Shown piece after piece: positions 1 to 8,737 of a stretch of DNA of 64,000 nt. The DNA is from Peptoclostridium litorale DSM 5388 (lineage in GTDB: Bacteria; Bacillota; Clostridia; Peptostreptococcales; Peptostreptococcaceae). Both the position numbers and the translations under genes were made by a program. How positions within the stretch are numbered: position 1 is the stretch's first letter; each line of letters opens with the position of its first letter. The stretch lies in contig NZ_FSRH01000006.1 of NCBI RefSeq assembly GCF_900141635.1, forward strand, positions 132,755-196,754, read 5' to 3'. The notes under the pieces are model-generated. The model was not told the DNA's origin. It was given only the letters and a program-made list of their open reading frames with translations, and made no database searches.

Positions 1-348
1 CTTTATAGGAAGCTTTTCAAACCCTTTAAGCCCCGCCTTTTCAAACAGCTCATAGACCATATCCTCCTTAAGCTTTAACTGCTCCTTGTAAGGCACAGAA
101 AGGTACATGCATCCTCCACACATTCCAAAGTGAGGACAAACCTGCGCCGTTTCAATAGGCGACTTTTCAACCACTTCGATTATGTTAGCCTGGGCCTTGT
201 TTTTCCTGCTTTTTTTAACCCTTGCCTTTACGCTTTGGCCTGTTATTCCGCCCTTCATTTCCACCTTTTTGTCTTCAACAAACGAGTATGACTTTCCGCC
301 AAACTCCATTCCCTCTATCTTGATTTCCAAAACTTCTTTTTTTCTCAC
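1..348 (-). CDS. 23S rRNA uracil-C5 methyltransferase, TrmA/RlmD family (N-terminal part; runs off window)
   Basis: Only the first 116 codons are present; the gene continues beyond base 1. It starts with GTG at 346-348, with a GGGAGG ribosome binding site about 8 nt upstream. Residues 1-64 have the basic beta-rich character of a TRAM RNA-binding domain. They are followed by the iron-sulfur motif of this family: Cys71, then CGGC with Cys77 and Cys80. Family members use S-adenosylmethionine to make 5-methyluridine in rRNA or tRNA, and the catalytic Rossmann domain would lie off-window. The exact target (U1939, U747 or another site) cannot be read from this fragment. Confidence 0.85.
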   Translation of the reverse strand, partial: MRKKEVLEIKIEGMEFGGKSYSFVEDKKVEMKGGITGQSVKARVKKSRKNKAQANIIEVVEKSPIETAQVCPHFGMCGGCMYLSVPYKEQLKLKEDMVYELFEKAGLKGFEKLPIK

Positions 349-424
349 TTAAAATTTTCCTCCCAAACCGTGAATATGCCGCCATTACGGCGGCAATTGC
401 ACTTTGTCTTATTTTATTAATTAA

Positions 425-1183
425 TTATATGAAACTCTTTTTGATTATTTCCCGTATCTCTTCAAGACCTGTCTTGCCCTTGCTCTCCAAAAAGTCTATC
501 AGCTTTTGAACGCTGGTGTTCATTATGTTTTCCTCAGGTATTCCAACGACTTCAAGCAGCTTTCCCGCACTTTCGAAGTTTCCAACGTCAAAGGCTATGT
601 GGCAGTCGCTTCCAAGCACTACCATGTTCCCGTTTTCCTTGGCAAGCCTTGCTATGTGCGAGCAGTTTTCCTTGCTCCCATCTCTTGAAACGCTGAACGA
701 GCTGTTGTTTATCTCTATCAGCACGTTGTGCTCCTTTGCCGCCTTTACAACTTTTTCGCTGTCTATCGGAAAAAGCGGGTTTCCTATGTGTCCCACTATG
801 TCCACATGCTTGTTCTCCATGGCCTTTATGAGGGCGTTTGTGTTTTGCTCCATTGTTCCCGGGTTTATGCACACGTGGTGAAGGCTCGCTATTACAATGT
901 CAAGCTCTGCAAGGTCCGCATCCCTCATGTCGAGCTCTCCTTCGTAGTCCATTATGTTTACCTCTACACCCCTTAGCACTATCACCCCGTCTATTACCCT
1001 CGGTATGACCCTTTGGTTTTTTATGTGGTATAGATGCGGCGCGCCGGGCATCTCAGGCCCGTGATCAGTCAGCGCAAAAAGATCTATTCCGTTGTTTTTT
1101 GCCTCTCTGGCAATGTCGTGGACAGTGCTGTATGAGTGGCCGCTTGCTATTGTGTGGCAGTGAACGTCCAAAACAAATTTCAT
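425..1183 (-). CDS. PHP-domain phosphatase (YcdX-like)
   Basis: A 252-residue single-domain PHP protein, the usual length for YcdX-type phosphatases. The metal-binding signature is intact: H8-x-H10 near the N terminus, H16, the TDHG motif at D40-H41, a paired His (SLHH) near 100, GHIG near 132 and GSDCH near 193. These histidines and aspartates hold the trinuclear metal centre that hydrolyses small phosphate esters. The natural substrate is unknown for most members. It lies in the same direction as the pseudouridine synthase gene upstream (9 bp away), so the two are probably co-transcribed. An AAAGGTAGG ribosome binding site precedes the ATG. Confidence 0.85.
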   Translation of the reverse strand: MKFVLDVHCHTIASGHSYSTVHDIAREAKNNGIDLFALTDHGPEMPGAPHLYHIKNQRVIPRVIDGVIVLRGVEVNIMDYEGELDMRDADLAELDIVIASLHHVCINPGTMEQNTNALIKAMENKHVDIVGHIGNPLFPIDSEKVVKAAKEHNVLIEINNSSFSVSRDGSKENCSHIARLAKENGNMVVLGSDCHIAFDVGNFESAGKLLEVVGIPEENIMNTSVQKLIDFLESKGKTGLEEIREIIKKSFI

Positions 1184-1192
1184 ATTATACGC

Positions 1193-1915
1193 CTACCTTT
1201 CCTCCAGCATTAAAAGCTCCTCGTCTGTAAGCTCCCTGTACTCTCCAAGCTCAAGTGCATTGTCGAGTCTCAGCTCTCCCATTGAAAGCCTTTTAAGATA
1301 TGTTACCTTTTTGCCAACTGCTTCAAACATCCTCTTTACCTGGTGGAATTTACCCTCGACTATTGTAAGCTCTATCTCCGAGCATTCTCCGCTTTGGAGT
1401 ATCTCAAGCTCTGCCGGCAGAGTGTTGTATCCGTCGTCAAGCTGTACTCCTGTCTTGAAAGCCTCTATGTCCTCTTTTGTCACCCTGCCGTCTATCTTGG
1501 CGTAGTACCTCTTCTTTACGTGCTTTTTAGGCGATAGCACCCTGTGCGCAAGCGCCCCGTCATTCGTAAGCACTAAAAGGCCTTCCGTATCCTTGTCAAG
1601 CCTTCCTACGGGAAACGGCTTGAACGCAAGGTATACAGGGTCTATCAGTTCAAGAACTGTCCTGTCCCGGTTGTCCTCAGTGGCGCTTATATACCCGTCA
1701 GGCTTGTTTAGCATTATATACACGAATTCCCTGTAGCTTACCTTTTCGCCGTCAAACTCCACGACATCCGAGTCGGTATCCACATGCCTTGAATTGCTTT
1801 TTTCAACACTCCCGTTGACTTTCACAAGTCCCCTTTTGAGGGCTTCCTTTATGTCCCTTCTGCTTCCGTATCCTATGTTCGAAAGCATCTTGTCTAGTCT
1901 CATTTTGTTGGCCAT
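1193..1915 (-). CDS. Pseudouridine synthase, RsuA/RluB family
   Basis: 240 residues: an N-terminal S4 RNA-binding domain (about residues 5-50) followed by the catalytic domain with the signature GRLDKDTEGLL, whose Asp107 is the catalytic aspartate. The length fits the small-subunit 16S rRNA enzyme RsuA (pseudouridine 516) or the closely related RluB/E/F. The fold alone does not separate the rRNA targets. The ATG overlaps the stop of the upstream DUF1904 gene by 1 nt (TAATG), so the genes are translationally coupled. A GGGGAG site 8 nt upstream of this ATG supports it over the inner Met5. Confidence 0.88.
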   Translation of the reverse strand: MANKMRLDKMLSNIGYGSRRDIKEALKRGLVKVNGSVEKSNSRHVDTDSDVVEFDGEKVSYREFVYIMLNKPDGYISATEDNRDRTVLELIDPVYLAFKPFPVGRLDKDTEGLLVLTNDGALAHRVLSPKKHVKKRYYAKIDGRVTKEDIEAFKTGVQLDDGYNTLPAELEILQSGECSEIELTIVEGKFHQVKRMFEAVGKKVTYLKRLSMGELRLDNALELGEYRELTDEELLMLEER

Positions 1916-2244
1916 TAAAAATGCTCCCCGTTTTCATAGTACCTGTTTTTTTCAAAAAGAGTGAATGCAAGGTCCATGTCTCGCACCCCGAGCCCTTCCC
2001 TTATTGAATCTGTTATTATTCTCGCAACATCGTCCTGAACCTCCTGGCCCCTGTCAAACCAGGCAACCTCAACAAACGGATATGGCTGCTCTAAGACTCC
2101 GTTTGTAACCTTCACGGAGTTTACGCACTCTATTTCAAAATAATCTCTCGGGCACTTCACCTTTTCCACAAGCCTGTCTATCATGTCCTGGCTTACTTTG
2201 CACATGTCCTCCGGCTTTATTCCCCTTACTATTATCTGCGGCAT
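1915..2244 (-). CDS. DUF1904 family protein
   Basis: A 109-residue protein that resembles the small Firmicute family DUF1904, with alpha/beta character reminiscent of the tautomerase/MIF-like fold. Its function is not established. A start six codons further upstream is possible, but GGGAGG lies 7 nt before the ATG at 2242-2244 (MPQIIVRG), which decides this start and leaves Pro2 exposed at the N terminus, as in tautomerases. Whether Pro2 is catalytic here is unknown. It is the first gene of a minus-strand run with the pseudouridine synthase and PHP phosphatase genes. Confidence 0.65.
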   Translation of the reverse strand: MPQIIVRGIKPEDMCKVSQDMIDRLVEKVKCPRDYFEIECVNSVKVTNGVLEQPYPFVEVAWFDRGQEVQDDVARIITDSIREGLGVRDMDLAFTLFEKNRYYENGEHF

Positions 2245-2532
2245 ATCTCTACCTCCCATCATTCCGCTCCTTTTGCAACTACTATTATACTTTATATTCA
2301 GGCTGGTTTACAAGAAGGCTTGCAAAGTGAAATATTAAACCATTTTAATAGTATGCAAAATACACTCAATGATATATAATATATTAGGGAAACAGTTAAA
2401 TGTTGTGTTATATTTGGAGTTTATACAGTAAATAAAATTTAAACTCGTGTTTATGCCCACTCTATATATCCCCTTTGCATGGGTATAAATTACAAGTAGG
2501 AATTACATATAAAATATCAAGGAGGTCGTACA
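2245..2532. other. Divergent intergenic region upstream of the DUF1904 gene and fba
   Basis: 288 bp of AT-rich DNA between two divergent genes, so it should carry promoters in both directions. A TGGGTATAAAT stretch at about 2480-2490 looks like an extended -10 element for fba, but I cannot pair it with a convincing -35. AAGGAGG at 2519-2525 is the fba ribosome binding site. No riboswitch or small gene is apparent. Confidence 0.4.
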
Positions 2533-3462
2533 ATGCCATTAGTTAACACAAGAGAAATGTTCAAGAAGGCATATGAAGGAAAATACGCCATAGGAGCATT
2601 CAACGTAAACAACATGGAGATAATACAGGGAATAGTTGACGCAGCAGCTGAGGAAAAGTCCGGACTTATACTTCAGGTTTCTGCAGGAGCCAGAAAATAT
2701 GCAAACCCTATATACCTTAGAAAGCTTGTCGAGGCTGCAATCGAGGACAAGGACATTGATATAGCACTTCACCTTGACCATGGCGAAAGCTTCGAGATAT
2801 GCAAGCAGTGCATAGACGACGGGTTCACTTCTGTAATGTTCGACGGATCTGCCCTTTCTTTCGAGGAGAATATAAGGATAACTAAGCAGGTTGTAGAATA
2901 CGCACACGCAAGAAACGTGACTGTCGAAGCAGAGCTTGGAAAGCTTGCAGGCGTTGAAGACGACGTTAACGTGAAAGCCGAGGACGCTACATACACAGAC
3001 CCTGCCCAGGCGGTTGAATTCGTTGAAAGAACTGGGGTTGACTCTCTTGCAATAGCTATAGGCACAAGCCACGGAGCATACAAGTTCAAGGGGGAGCCAC
3101 AGCTTGACTTCGAAAGACTTGAAAAGATAAGCAGCCTTCTTCCAGGATATCCTCTAGTTCTTCACGGAGCATCTTCTGTTATGCAGGAGTATGTTCAAAT
3201 GTGCAACGAATACGGCGGAAGCATACCTGGTGCAAAGGGAGTCCCAGAGGAAATGCTTGCAAGGGCTGCAAAGCTTGGAGTTTGCAAGATAAACGTGGAC
3301 ACTGACCTTAGACTTGCAATGACTGCCGCAGTTAGAAAGTTCCTTATAGAAAACCCTTCTGTTTTCGACCCAAGAAAATACCTTGGACCTGCAAGAGATG
3401 CCATAAAGGAAGTTGTTCAGCACAAGATAAAAGACGTATTCGGTTCTTCAGACAGCATATAA
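2533..3462 (+). CDS. fba: Class II fructose-1,6-bisphosphate aldolase
   Basis: 309 residues, typical for class IIB zinc-dependent fructose-bisphosphate aldolases. It cleaves fructose 1,6-bisphosphate to dihydroxyacetone phosphate and glyceraldehyde 3-phosphate, or runs the reverse gluconeogenic reaction. Metal and catalytic residues are visible: the HLDHG motif (Asp82 catalytic, His83 zinc ligand), Glu134 region, GTSHGAYK with His180, and VLHGASS with His211. The NVDTDLR phosphate-binding segment is also present. A strong AAGGAGG lies 7 nt before the ATG. It is monocistronic, bounded by the divergent DUF1904 gene and a terminator at 3486-3523. Confidence is high in the class II family; tagatose-bisphosphate aldolase is the only close alternative. 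Confidence 0.93.
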   Translation: MPLVNTREMFKKAYEGKYAIGAFNVNNMEIIQGIVDAAAEEKSGLILQVSAGARKYANPIYLRKLVEAAIEDKDIDIALHLDHGESFEICKQCIDDGFTSVMFDGSALSFEENIRITKQVVEYAHARNVTVEAELGKLAGVEDDVNVKAEDATYTDPAQAVEFVERTGVDSLAIAIGTSHGAYKFKGEPQLDFERLEKISSLLPGYPLVLHGASSVMQEYVQMCNEYGGSIPGAKGVPEEMLARAAKLGVCKINVDTDLRLAMTAAVRKFLIENPSVFDPRKYLGPARDAIKEVVQHKIKDVFGSSDSI

Positions 3463-3485
3463 TACATTCTTATAGAAACATAAAA

Positions 3486-3523
3486 ATGGAGCAGACGGGA
3501 AATTCTCATCTGCTCCATTTTTT
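3486..3523 (+). terminator. Rho-independent terminator of fba (bidirectional)
   Basis: A 10-bp perfect stem (3486-3495 with 3509-3518), a 13-nt loop and a T6 run on the plus strand. The other strand also ends in a T run, so it can serve the convergent Lgt-like gene, whose last codons lie inside the hairpin. Confidence 0.85.
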
Positions 3524-4339
3524 ATGCTCTCTCCTCTTATAAAGGATCACTTCTGTCGAAACTACAATTATTATAATGTATAGCCCCCTGTAAAACAAAT
3601 CCCCCACTCCAAACGTTGAAGGCATTGCCCTGAGTTCCCCATTCAAAAGCCTGGCCGCAGAAAATGTGATTATGAAAACCAAAAATGCATGCCCTTTTCC
3701 AAATGACTTCCTGAATATTGAAATCGCCAGTGCAGTGCATATTACAGCGGCTGCCATTTCGTAAATCTGTGTGGGATGGACGGTTGGAGAACCCATCATT
3801 ACAAACAGGTCTTTCAGCTCCTTTATCTCCTGCGGCTTGCAGTAGTAGCGAAATGCTGGGCTTTCCCGCGGAAAGCTCACCCCCCAGGCCATTTCGGTCT
3901 GTTTCCCAAAGCAGCACCCGTTTAAAAAGCAGCCCATCCTCATAAGTGCTATTCCCATTCCAAGCGGCAGCACTGAAATGTCGGCCATTTCCCAAGGCGG
4001 CAGATTCATTTTTCTGGACATCAATAACCCGCCTATTGAGGCTGCAATTATTCCCCCCATGAGCGAAAATCCCGCCGCCTTCATCTGGAATGCTTTCGAC
4101 ATGTCGTATGCGTAAAATTTCCAGTTTGTGAGTACGTTCATAATCCTTGCGCCCACTATAAAAAGCATAGCAACTGCAATAAAGAATTTAAAAACTTTTG
4201 CAGCAGGCAAATTTCTCCTATTTGCAATGATAATGAAGATTAATGCCGCCGCCAAAACCCCCAATGCGAAAAAAAACGAATATGCCCTTATTGTAATGTG
4301 ACTATTCCATATCTGCCGCTCAAACAGCATAGGCCTCAT
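3506..4339 (-). CDS. lgt: Prolipoprotein diacylglyceryl transferase-like membrane protein
   Basis: 277 residues with about seven predicted membrane segments. Conserved Lgt-like blocks are present: the GFSLMGGI stretch in the middle, then a GC..GCCFGK block followed by WGVSFP, then VHPTQIYE. Lgt attaches diacylglycerol to the lipobox cysteine of prolipoproteins at the membrane. The Cys-rich variant of the central block differs from the classical GRxGNFxNxE motif of E. coli Lgt, so this may be a divergent paralogue. The start is placed at the ATG at 4337-4339, six nt after GGAGGG; longer upstream starts would run through the preceding gene's terminator. Several lipoproteins in this window are possible substrates. 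Confidence 0.75.
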   Translation of the reverse strand: MRPMLFERQIWNSHITIRAYSFFFALGVLAAALIFIIIANRRNLPAAKVFKFFIAVAMLFIVGARIMNVLTNWKFYAYDMSKAFQMKAAGFSLMGGIIAASIGGLLMSRKMNLPPWEMADISVLPLGMGIALMRMGCFLNGCCFGKQTEMAWGVSFPRESPAFRYYCKPQEIKELKDLFVMMGSPTVHPTQIYEMAAAVICTALAISIFRKSFGKGHAFLVFIITFSAARLLNGELRAMPSTFGVGDLFYRGLYIIIIVVSTEVILYKRREHKKWSR

Positions 4340-4354
4340 ATGCATCCCTCCAAA

Positions 4355-4387
4355 AAGCCTGCACGGAAAAGATATCCGTGCAGGCTT
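4355..4387 (-). terminator. Terminator of the lipoprotein gene 4433-6094
   Basis: A 13-bp perfect stem (4355-4367 with 4375-4387) with a 7-nt loop. Read on the minus strand it ends in a run of five T. It lies between the lipoprotein stop and the lgt ribosome binding site. Confidence 0.8.
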
Positions 4388-4432
4388 TAACACTTCCAAG
4401 CTATCTGTCCTATGAAATTAATATGCTCTCTG

Positions 4433-6094
4433 CTATTTTACTGCAAACCAGGTTCCCTTTATTACCATTTCTTTTTCTTCCGGAACCGTTATTTGCCATG
4501 TTCCCTCTGCAGCTATTTTATCGCCTCTCTTTGAGAAATCACCCATAAACAGCACGTCCCCGTCTTCCTCACTACTATGCTCAGCCCTTATTGTTCCATC
4601 CTTATAGACTGCGTTCATTGGGAGTTCATCCCCTTCTGTAATTACATTCATTGTCCCCTGGCCGTTTTCATCAAGAGTTATTGTCATTGTTCCCATGGTT
4701 GGAGTTCTTTTAATTTCTGCAAGCGCCTCTTCTATTACCTGCTCTATATCCACACCTTCAAGATCGCACCCTTGCGCTTCAAGCTCTTCCGGTGTAAACT
4801 CCGGAAGAATAAATTCAGTTATATAAAGAGTGCATGTGTTCCAATCCCCGACAATATCACTCATCTGCGGCATAATCTTTAGTCCGTATATTTCTTCCAC
4901 TTTTGCGGTGTATTTTTTCCATCTTTCCTGAGCCTGTTCATCTGCAAACCAATCTAGTGAAATAATCTTCAGCTCTTCAAGTGAGACTTTTTCTTTGCTG
5001 TGCATGCTTCCGTCAACGAATTCTTCTCGTCCAGTATCCCTTAGGACTTTTTGCGAAAAGGCTACTAGCTGGTCAAGCCTTTGCTCAAGTTCATGGGATT
5101 CGCCCCAACCAAGCTGGCCTTTTTCAATAAAGCCTGCATCCTTGTACATTCCAAGCACCATTTTGATTTGATCTTCATTCTTTTGTATAGACTCTTCCGA
5201 ATTAAGCCTCTGTTCGAATTGGCTCTGCAGGTCCGGTTTTACAAGTGCCCTTATGTCCTCTTTTTGTTCGTCTGCAAGAGTTCCCGTAAAATCTCCAAAG
5301 CCTATGCCAAATTCGGCTTTTTCCTGGGCTTTTATCTCCTGAAGCTCAAGCTGCCTTGCAGCGCCTTTCATCTGCTTCCAAACCTCTTCAAAATCCCCTT
5401 TTTTAACATTATATCCCCATTCGCCGCTTGCTCCGTTTTTATAGGCGTTATACGCGCCCTTGACCTCTTCATTTTTCCAGAGTGAAACCCACTTTGCTAT
5501 CTGGGCTGGATCCTCTGTTTCGCCATACTGCTCCTGCAGCCATGATTCAATCGCCTTGTCTGATGCATACATCATTATCATTCCGTCCAAAGTAACCTTT
5601 GCCTTTCCAAATATGCTTACATGATATGTTTTAAATGTCAAAGTCTTTTTATCCAAATCCACATGAGGCTTTATGGGCTGCCAGTTTCCTCCATCGTGGT
5701 ATATTGCATATGCGTCACCTTTTTTAAGCCCTTGTATTTCATCGTCTTCAAGCTTCATTGTTATTACAGCAGGCTTGTTGAGTCTTTGAGTGCCGCTGTC
5801 CGCAACTATTTCTATGGGACTTCCCAGTGGTGTCATCACCTCGCTGGCATAGTCCGGCACGCCTTCAGGCGTCTTTAGAGTGACTTCTGTTGCTTTATCG
5901 AAAGCTCCAGCATCAAGCACCACTTCAGTCTTGTCTTTTTCAAGGTCTCCCATTTTGACCTTTTCCTGGTCCGACTTTACCGTTATGGGCTCTTCTATTA
6001 GCATCTCGTATTCCCATGGGGATGCTGCGCATGCTGTAAAAACCATAATGGCAATCAGTGTAAATATGAATAACTCTCTTGTTTTTCTAGACAT
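4433..6094 (-). CDS. Large predicted lipoprotein of unknown function
   Basis: 553 residues. The start at 6092-6094 is chosen because GGGAGTGG precedes it and the protein then begins with a clean lipoprotein signal: MSRKTRE, a hydrophobic core and the lipobox VFTAC. After the lipid-anchored Cys, about 160 residues of beta-rich sequence (roughly residues 30-170) resemble ZU5/Ig-like surface domains. The rest is charged and helical without a motif I recognise. The C-terminal 90 residues again look beta-rich, with short repeats around 'GTMTITLDENGQG'. It is probably displayed outside the membrane. It is monocistronic with its own terminator and a long leader. Confidence 0.65.
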   Translation of the reverse strand: MSRKTRELFIFTLIAIMVFTACAASPWEYEMLIEEPITVKSDQEKVKMGDLEKDKTEVVLDAGAFDKATEVTLKTPEGVPDYASEVMTPLGSPIEIVADSGTQRLNKPAVITMKLEDDEIQGLKKGDAYAIYHDGGNWQPIKPHVDLDKKTLTFKTYHVSIFGKAKVTLDGMIMMYASDKAIESWLQEQYGETEDPAQIAKWVSLWKNEEVKGAYNAYKNGASGEWGYNVKKGDFEEVWKQMKGAARQLELQEIKAQEKAEFGIGFGDFTGTLADEQKEDIRALVKPDLQSQFEQRLNSEESIQKNEDQIKMVLGMYKDAGFIEKGQLGWGESHELEQRLDQLVAFSQKVLRDTGREEFVDGSMHSKEKVSLEELKIISLDWFADEQAQERWKKYTAKVEEIYGLKIMPQMSDIVGDWNTCTLYITEFILPEFTPEELEAQGCDLEGVDIEQVIEEALAEIKRTPTMGTMTITLDENGQGTMNVITEGDELPMNAVYKDGTIRAEHSSEEDGDVLFMGDFSKRGDKIAAEGTWQITVPEEKEMVIKGTWFAVK

Positions 6095-6134
6095 TATTAC
6101 CACTCCCTTCGATTCAATATGCGGATTGTCGCTT

Positions 6135-6169
6135 TTAAGCACATTGGCATACTGGATTCGTATGCTTAA
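6135..6169 (-). promoter_or_regulatory. Leader RNA with two mutually exclusive hairpins
   Basis: Upstream of the lipoprotein start, GCATAC/GTATGC (6147-6152 with 6160-6165) forms a tight hairpin. TTAAGCA/TGCTTAA (6135-6141 with 6163-6169) forms an overlapping alternative stem. The two share bases 6163-6165, so only one can form at a time. I match it to no known riboswitch. Confidence 0.3.
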
Positions 6170-6296
6170 GCCGGCACGCGTCTGCCTCCCAATTACTTTT
6201 CCAGCCCTTCGAAATATAACCCGTTTTTAAATTTTTTTTTAACATTCCTCATTTTTTTTATACCCACTCTGGATTTTTTATTTCAAAAAATAAAAA

Positions 6297-6326
6297 AAGA
6301 ACCTTTTCACAAGTAAAAGATTCCTT
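6297..6326 (-). terminator. Terminator of the hypothetical gene 6357-6839
   Basis: An imperfect stem (6297-6307 with 6315-6326; one bulge and one G-U pair). On the minus strand it is followed by a run of seven T, just downstream of the stop at 6357. Confidence 0.65.
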
Positions 6327-6356
6327 TTTATGCACTATATTGCATACTTCTTAGTT

Positions 6357-6839
6357 TTAATTGAAATACTTTGACGAGCCTTCAAGCTGCCTCTTTGCAA
6401 CTACCCTTGTAAGGTCGACAAGCTGCTTTCTTGGTATGTCCTTGAACGATATTATAAAAACGAATTTAACGTCAGTAAAGTTTTCATCAAGGTCATAGAC
6501 CTGTGCATGCACCTTTATGCCGTCAAACTTGTATTCATCCCTTAGCTCCTGCTCCACATCTTCGCTTATGTCTTTGACATAATTTGTTATGTCCTCAAAG
6601 AAAACCTGAAGGTATTCCTCGTCAATCCCAAGCTCTTCGTAAAACTCCTCTTCAATGTCTTCAAAATTGAAAACCCTGTGGTCAAGCTTGCAGTCAAAGA
6701 CCATTATGTTCTTTTGGGTTATTGAGCTCGATATGTCGTTTACATATTCAAAATCGGCATTTATTTTAAGGTCGTGTTCAACCTCTACGCTGTTAAGCAC
6801 TTTTTGACCCTTTTTGTTGACAAAAGTGACTTCTATCAT
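6357..6839 (-). CDS. Conserved hypothetical acidic protein
   Basis: 160 residues, strongly acidic, with no signal peptide or membrane segment, so cytoplasmic. I recognise no family. Features seen: a beta-strand start (MIEVTFVNKKGQK), an acidic helical middle with EDIEEEFYEEL near 60-70, and a basic C-terminal helix ending in QLEGSSKYFN. AGGAGG 8 nt before the ATG and intact coding character support a real gene. It follows the HAD nucleotidase gene by 17 bp and should be co-transcribed with it. Confidence 0.6.
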   Translation of the reverse strand: MIEVTFVNKKGQKVLNSVEVEHDLKINADFEYVNDISSSITQKNIMVFDCKLDHRVFNFEDIEEEFYEELGIDEEYLQVFFEDITNYVKDISEDVEQELRDEYKFDGIKVHAQVYDLDENFTDVKFVFIISFKDIPRKQLVDLTRVVAKRQLEGSSKYFN

Positions 6840-6856
6840 CTATATCCTCCTAAAAT

Positions 6857-7423
6857 TCAACTGTTTGCTAGTGTATTGACCACGCTTTTTATCTCTTCCC
6901 AGCTGTGCACCCTTATTATATTCTCCATATCGACACCTCTATTGTAATTGGTGTCCACAAGCAGCACATTTATCCCTTCGCCTGCAAGCTGCATGGCGTT
7001 TTGGGGATTGTCCTCGAGAAACACGTCGCATTCCAGTTCTTTTGCTGCATCCACCTTGTAGTGACTTCCAAGTGAGTATACCTTCACAGGCGGAAGGGAG
7101 TTGCTCTCCATCCACTCGATTGTGGTATCCTCCATTTCCTTGTATCTCGCAGTTACGAAATATACGTTGTGCTTTTTATAAAACTCCCAAAGTATGTCGT
7201 GCGCATCCTTTTGAACCGTGGCGTCAAGATGCATCTGCCTCCCGTTGGTCTTATAAAACTCAACCATCTCGTCCCTCGATACATTATACACTAAATCAAG
7301 CCTGTAGTGCATAAAATCCTCCGGCATAACCTCTTTTTCGAAGTAAGTGTTGAAATGACCGAGATAACAGTAAGGGTCGGTTACAGTTCCATCTATGTCC
7401 ACGCATATGTTGAGTTTTTTCAT
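6857..7423 (-). CDS. 5'(3')-deoxyribonucleotidase-type HAD hydrolase
   Basis: 188 residues of HAD superfamily type close to the NT5C deoxynucleotidase family. Motif I is DIDGTVTD (nucleophile Asp9, acid Asp11). Motif II is FVTAR, and motif III/IV is the FLEDNPQN segment with the acidic metal ligands. Such enzymes dephosphorylate (deoxy)nucleoside monophosphates or act on related phosphoesters; the true substrate is unproven. The gene has a purine-rich AGGGAGAGGGGAAAGG leader and lies directly upstream of the hypothetical gene at 6357-6839. Confidence 0.78.
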   Translation of the reverse strand: MKKLNICVDIDGTVTDPYCYLGHFNTYFEKEVMPEDFMHYRLDLVYNVSRDEMVEFYKTNGRQMHLDATVQKDAHDILWEFYKKHNVYFVTARYKEMEDTTIEWMESNSLPPVKVYSLGSHYKVDAAKELECDVFLEDNPQNAMQLAGEGINVLLVDTNYNRGVDMENIIRVHSWEEIKSVVNTLANS

Positions 7424-7532
7424 GACCTTTCCCCTCTCCCTATATTATTATTGTATACTTAATGTCAAAAATCAACAATATTTTAAATTGCATTTTTTAA
7501 AAACCAACAATGATGGTTATAAAGTCCCGCCG

Positions 7533-8690
7533 TTAATACACAAGCTTGTCGATAATAGGGTCCACTTTGAACATCCTCTTGAGGCTGTTGTAGCTTTCAA
7601 GGTTCTGCTCGCCATCTTCTTTTTTTATGGCCCTTATCATGAGGTTTTTAGGCGTGTCAAGGGGAGATATATACTCTATGGCTGAAACGTCGTACCCGTA
7701 TCCTTCAAGCAGCGCCGACCTGAGGCCGTCAGTCAGAAGGTCAGCAAATCTCGCCTTGAAAACACCGTGCTTTAGAACCGGCGCCATTTCCTCGAACGAG
7801 TACTGGTCCAAAAGCTCCTTGTGGCAGCAGGGAACCGCTACTATGGCATCGGCCTTTGCCCTTATCCCAAGGGCTATCGCCATGTCAGTTGCTATGTCGC
7901 AGGCATGAAGGCTCATAACAATGTCTGCGTGAACCTCTGGCTCGTATGACGCAAGGTCCTCGTTTACAAATTCCATGTTGTTGTATCCAAGGCTTTTGGC
8001 CATTTTCCTTGAAGAGTCTATAACGCCTTGTGCATTGTCTATCCCTATGAAGTGGCAGTTTTTCTTCAGTACGTCCTTTATATAGTAGTTCAAAACGAAG
8101 CTCAGGTATGATTTTCCGCATGCGCAGTCTACAACTGTAATGCTGTCCTTATGCATCATGTCCTTTATTATTCCGTCCACAAGCTCCACGAAATGGTCTA
8201 TCTGGTTGTACTTTCTTATCTTGTCGTTTTTAAGCTTGCCATCAGCGGTCAGTATGCCTATTTCCTTTAAAAGCTTTGATGCCGGGCCCACCTTTATGAG
8301 GTACTCCCTGTTTTTAAGCTGGGATGTGTTGTATTTTTCAAATGCCGGCTCCTTCTGGTCTATGTTGTCGGCATATTTTATGTTCACGCCCTTGTTGTCG
8401 GCATCTATCATTATTATTGTTCCCCTCTCTACATATTCTATTGTAAGAGAGTCGTACTCCGCAGCTTCCTTTACTATGAGGCTGCATATGCCGTCAAAAT
8501 CCAGGCTGTCCTTTCTTCCCTTGTATCTGAGCTGGTATTCTTCCTTCTTGTATACAACCTGGGCTGGAAAGTCCTTTCTTCCCGACTTGAAATTTATGTT
8601 CATTCCCATGAAGAAATTCTCGTTTTCAATGTTTCTCTGCTTTAGTCCTGTTACAAGGAATTCAAGCTTTGTAAGGTTTTGTTTTTTCAT
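7533..8690 (-). CDS. SAM-dependent methyltransferase (Methyltransf_32 type)
   Basis: 385 residues. The N-terminal 150 residues are family-specific. A Rossmann methyltransferase domain starts near residue 190 with the SAM-binding motif VDCACGKSYLSF. It continues with the acidic FIGID strand end, then the marks of PF13679-like enzymes: SLHACDIATD and the AVPCCHKEL segment. Relatives are thought to modify RNA or protein, but the substrate is not known. The ATG follows AAAAGGAG. It is separated from its neighbours by about 50-110 bp, in the same direction as the metallophosphoesterase upstream. Confidence 0.75.
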   Translation of the reverse strand: MKKQNLTKLEFLVTGLKQRNIENENFFMGMNINFKSGRKDFPAQVVYKKEEYQLRYKGRKDSLDFDGICSLIVKEAAEYDSLTIEYVERGTIIMIDADNKGVNIKYADNIDQKEPAFEKYNTSQLKNREYLIKVGPASKLLKEIGILTADGKLKNDKIRKYNQIDHFVELVDGIIKDMMHKDSITVVDCACGKSYLSFVLNYYIKDVLKKNCHFIGIDNAQGVIDSSRKMAKSLGYNNMEFVNEDLASYEPEVHADIVMSLHACDIATDMAIALGIRAKADAIVAVPCCHKELLDQYSFEEMAPVLKHGVFKARFADLLTDGLRSALLEGYGYDVSAIEYISPLDTPKNLMIRAIKKEDGEQNLESYNSLKRMFKVDPIIDKLVY

Positions 8691-8737
8691 TTAAAATTAT
8701 TCTCCTTTTATATAAATCCATTTTGATATGCATTTAA

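Noticed and set aside
6141..6170. tRNA-like sequence (ggattcgtatg)
   Set aside because: Only a fragment resembles a T-arm; no acceptor stem, anticodon arm or cloverleaf can be drawn. No tRNA gene was found anywhere in the window.
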